From Pasteurellaceae bacterium (GTDB lineage: Bacteria; Pseudomonadota; Gammaproteobacteria; Enterobacterales; Pasteurellaceae): a stretch of 8,068 bases of DNA. A program made the position numbers and the translations under genes. The first letter of the stretch is position 1; each line of letters starts with the position of its first letter. Below, piece by piece: positions 6,570 through 8,068 of the stretch. Location: assembly GCA_900756875.1 (NCBI GenBank), contig CAAELW010000044.1, forward strand, positions 1 through 8,068, read 5' to 3'. The notes below the pieces were generated by a model that saw nothing but the letters and a program-made list of their open reading frames with translations, had not been told where the DNA came from and made no database searches.

Positions 6570-7139
6570 CTAAATCGAGCCTTTTTCTTTCACCAATTTT
6601 TCAATTAATTTAACTTCTTTCGTTTTCTCACCTGCACCGAGTTTGCGGCATTGGCTGGTTTCTTTCGTATAAGTATTAAAATTTGTCATCCTTGTTGGAC
6701 TTTTCATTTTAATCTTCATATCCAAATGATCACCACAACGATCACAAGGTGAAACAAATTCCTTATCATATTCTTTAAATTCTGGAGATTGTTCAATAAT
6801 TTTTGCGACTTGTGGTGAATGGGCGGTTTTAAATAGACGATCCGTAAAGTCATAACTTAACTTACCATCACTCGCCTGCCATTTAGCTTTAGCTTGCAAT
6901 AAATAACGCATCCACCCTTCTTTTGTATCAATCTGTGAAATGCCACGTAGAAGCACAGTTTGATCTGCGTGATAGGTAACATAATCAAAATGCTCAACAG
7001 GTAAAGGGGATTTGGCGGCAGGTTTTACATGACAAATCCAATCACCCACCAATGCTTTTTCCTGTTCAGTTTGCTGATGCGCCGTTGCACATCCCGATAG
7101 CAATACAGCGACAAGACTACTTAATACTAATTTTCTCAT
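6570..7139 (-). CDS. Putative lipoprotein A with CxxC motif (tandem paralogue)
   Basis: I do not recognise this 189-residue protein beyond its being a lipoprotein. MRKLVLSSLVAVLLSGCA is a classic lipoprotein signal with lipobox L-S-G-Cys17; alanine at +2 predicts outer-membrane sorting. The mature part shares ordered blocks with the next gene upstream: G-D-W-I-C-H (32-37), LRGIS (64-68), KAKWQA...LSYDF (84-98), TAHS (105-108) and a late Cys-Arg (164-165). Unique here is CDRC (132-135), an extra CxxC. The tail is lysine-rich. I chose ATG 7139 because it matches the paralogue start and has GGAG seven bases upstream. ATG 7142 abuts it, and a longer frame to 7175 lacks signal character. It probably lies in one unit with lipoprotein B. 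A beta-rich lipocalin-like fold is possible but unproven. Confidence 0.85.
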   Translation of the reverse strand: MRKLVLSSLVAVLLSGCATAHQQTEQEKALVGDWICHVKPAAKSPLPVEHFDYVTYHADQTVLLRGISQIDTKEGWMRYLLQAKAKWQASDGKLSYDFTDRLFKTAHSPQVAKIIEQSPEFKEYDKEFVSPCDRCGDHLDMKIKMKSPTRMTNFNTYTKETSQCRKLGAGEKTKEVKLIEKLVKEKGSI

Positions 7140-7167
7140 CATAATTCTCCTTTTATTAATTAGATCT

Positions 7168-7193
7168 CCGCACACTTAAAAATAAAGTGCGGT
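7168..7193 (+). other. Uptake signal with partial inverted partner between the lipoprotein genes
   Basis: Perfect core AAGTGCGGT at 7185-7193. CCGCAC at 7168-7173 pairs with GTGCGG at 7187-7192 to give a 6-bp stem with a 13-base loop. No T-run follows on either strand, so termination of lipoprotein B transcripts here would be weak and read-through into lipoprotein A is likely. Confidence 0.7.
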
Positions 7194-7222
7194 TGAAATC
7201 ATATTTGTTTTCTTAATAGCCC

Positions 7223-7768
7223 CTATTTCTTTACAAACCACTTATTTAATAACTGAATGTCTTTGTCATTCTCGGTGACTCGTCGGCAAGTCGCATAATC
7301 CTTACCGAGAATAAGTTGATTACCATTTTGTTTCAGCTCAATTGGCATATCCGTATGGTTAGCAGATTTACTATAAAATGCAGCCAACTCTTCTTTTTCT
7401 TGTTTTTGTAAGGCTTTATTTTGCTTGATGGCTTTAGCCACACTTTTACTGTGAGCCGGCATCATAGAACGATTGATAAAATCAAAACTCAAGACATTAT
7501 TTCGGGCCTGCCATTTCACCTTGCCTTTGGTTAAATAACGAATTGTGCTCTCTTTATCTAATTCGATACTAGAAATGCCTCGTAGTATCCCTGTTCCATC
7601 AGATTTCAAGACAAAATGATCTAAACGATCGTAAGTTTGTTTATCTTTCGTCGGGATAGTATGACAAATCCACTCGCCATCTAATGTTGCACTTTGTGAG
7701 ACATTTGAAGCCCCCGCACAACCTGTTAATAATACTGCTACAAGACTACCCAATATTAACTTTCTCAT
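7223..7768 (-). CDS. Putative lipoprotein B (tandem paralogue)
   Basis: A 181-residue protein of unknown function, paralogous to the gene downstream. The signal MRKLILGSLVAVLLTGCA has lipobox L-T-G-Cys17 with alanine at +2, predicting an outer-membrane lipoprotein. Blocks shared with A are GEWICH (31-36), LRGIS (62-66), KVKWQA...LSFDF (83-97), PAHS (104-107) and TDM (139-141), with Cys-Arg-Arg at 161-163. Cys35 and Cys161 are the only cysteines in the mature part besides the lipidated one, so they could form a disulfide. The CxxC of lipoprotein A is missing: the matching stretch reads SKSANHTDM. The upstream AATAAAAGGA (7776-7785) is identical to that before lipoprotein A, so the duplication included the ribosome binding region. 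Confidence 0.85.
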   Translation of the reverse strand: MRKLILGSLVAVLLTGCAGASNVSQSATLDGEWICHTIPTKDKQTYDRLDHFVLKSDGTGILRGISSIELDKESTIRYLTKGKVKWQARNNVLSFDFINRSMMPAHSKSVAKAIKQNKALQKQEKEELAAFYSKSANHTDMPIELKQNGNQLILGKDYATCRRVTENDKDIQLLNKWFVKK

Positions 7769-7831
7769 AAGATATTCCTTTTATTGACAGTAGGGATAAC
7801 ATTCATCACAACAAAGTAGGGAAATTTTTAT

Positions 7832-8068
7832 TTAATCCGGAATACGCAAAAGGCGGCAGTTACATAAATCATCACTCTCAAATTCAGATATTTCACCTGC
7901 AACCTTATTCGGGATGGGGAATAAACGCACAGTGAGTGGTTTATTTAAGCGAAATGCCATCGTTCCTGTGTCGCGCATAATAGCTGCTATGCTTTCTGCC
8001 TTAACATTTCCCGCCACTGGAACCGTGTCTAAACCGATACCACATACGGCGCTATAAGTCAGTAAAGC
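7832..8068 (-). CDS. DUF711 family protein, C-terminal fragment
   Basis: The frame is open to the window edge, so 78 residues of a larger protein are visible. The segment YSAVCGIGLDTVPVAGNV, then IAAIMRDTGTMAFRLNKPL and VRLFPIPNKVAGE, match my memory of the C-terminal region of DUF711 proteins (typical motif C-x-G-LDT-P-x-G, a D-x-A-x-LA-x-x-L-x-KPL helix, and RLxPxPxKxxGE). These are proteins of roughly 400 residues without an agreed function. The fragment ends with a Cys-Asn-Cys motif (LCNCRLLRIPD). A GTG at 8015-8017 could be called as a start, but the family motif runs straight through it, so the true start is outside. Lipoprotein B begins 63 bases beyond its stop, possibly in the same unit. 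Confidence 0.65.
   Translation of the reverse strand, partial: ALLTYSAVCGIGLDTVPVAGNVKAESIAAIMRDTGTMAFRLNKPLTVRLFPIPNKVAGEISEFESDDLCNCRLLRIPD

Noticed and set aside
7140..7175. 12-residue extension of lipoprotein A
   Set aside because: It would put charged residues before the signal peptide, and the ribosome binding site and paralogue both point to 7139.
8015..8017. GTG as the start of the rightmost gene
   Set aside because: The family motif VCGIGLDTVP continues upstream through it without interruption to the window edge.
1..8068. Mobile element, CRISPR array, phage or defence system
   Set aside because: No transposase, integrase, repeat-spacer pattern or nuclease/toxin genes are visible; composition and uptake-signal density are uniform along the window.

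Overview
The window looks like ordinary chromosome from a Pasteurellaceae species of the Haemophilus/Aggregatibacter group. Two things support this. Six perfect copies of the 9-base Haemophilus-type DNA uptake signal (AAGTGCGGT or its complement) lie in 8 kb. The proteins also read like close relatives of H. influenzae and E. coli housekeeping proteins. From memory, this gene order is not that of H. influenzae Rd, so another species such as H. parainfluenzae is plausible, but I cannot confirm it.

Layout, left to right. The tail of a plus-strand pgeF/yfiH gene ends at 67, followed by a terminator hairpin built from an uptake signal. A tightly packed minus-strand operon follows, in transcription order rsmE, yqgE, yqgF (1829 down to 116), with one-base TAATG overlaps at both junctions. 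Next upstream is fadR (minus, 2616 to 1888), closed by a terminator made of two head-to-head uptake signals. fadR is divergent from a plus-strand operon, nhaB-dsbB (2751 to 4842). The 134-base divergent region holds what appear to be overlapping, oppositely directed promoters, a FadR-like half-operator and three helically phased A-tracts. A bidirectional terminator (4857-4887) separates dsbB from a minus-strand pair, glyA plus a DUF1294 membrane protein gene, again joined by TAATG. Upstream of glyA is a perfect match to the MetR consensus. Further right are two tandem paralogous lipoprotein genes of unknown function, then the 3' end of a DUF711-family gene that runs off the window.

Most genes are housekeeping: rRNA methylation (RsmE), rRNA processing (YqgF), fatty-acid-responsive regulation (FadR), sodium/proton antiport (NhaB), periplasmic disulfide formation (DsbB) and one-carbon metabolism (GlyA). 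I see no mobile element, CRISPR array, tRNA or rRNA, and no clear new defence or biosynthetic system. The least explained parts are the tandem lipoproteins, one of which has an extra CxxC motif, and the regulatory arrangements between fadR and nhaB and upstream of glyA.
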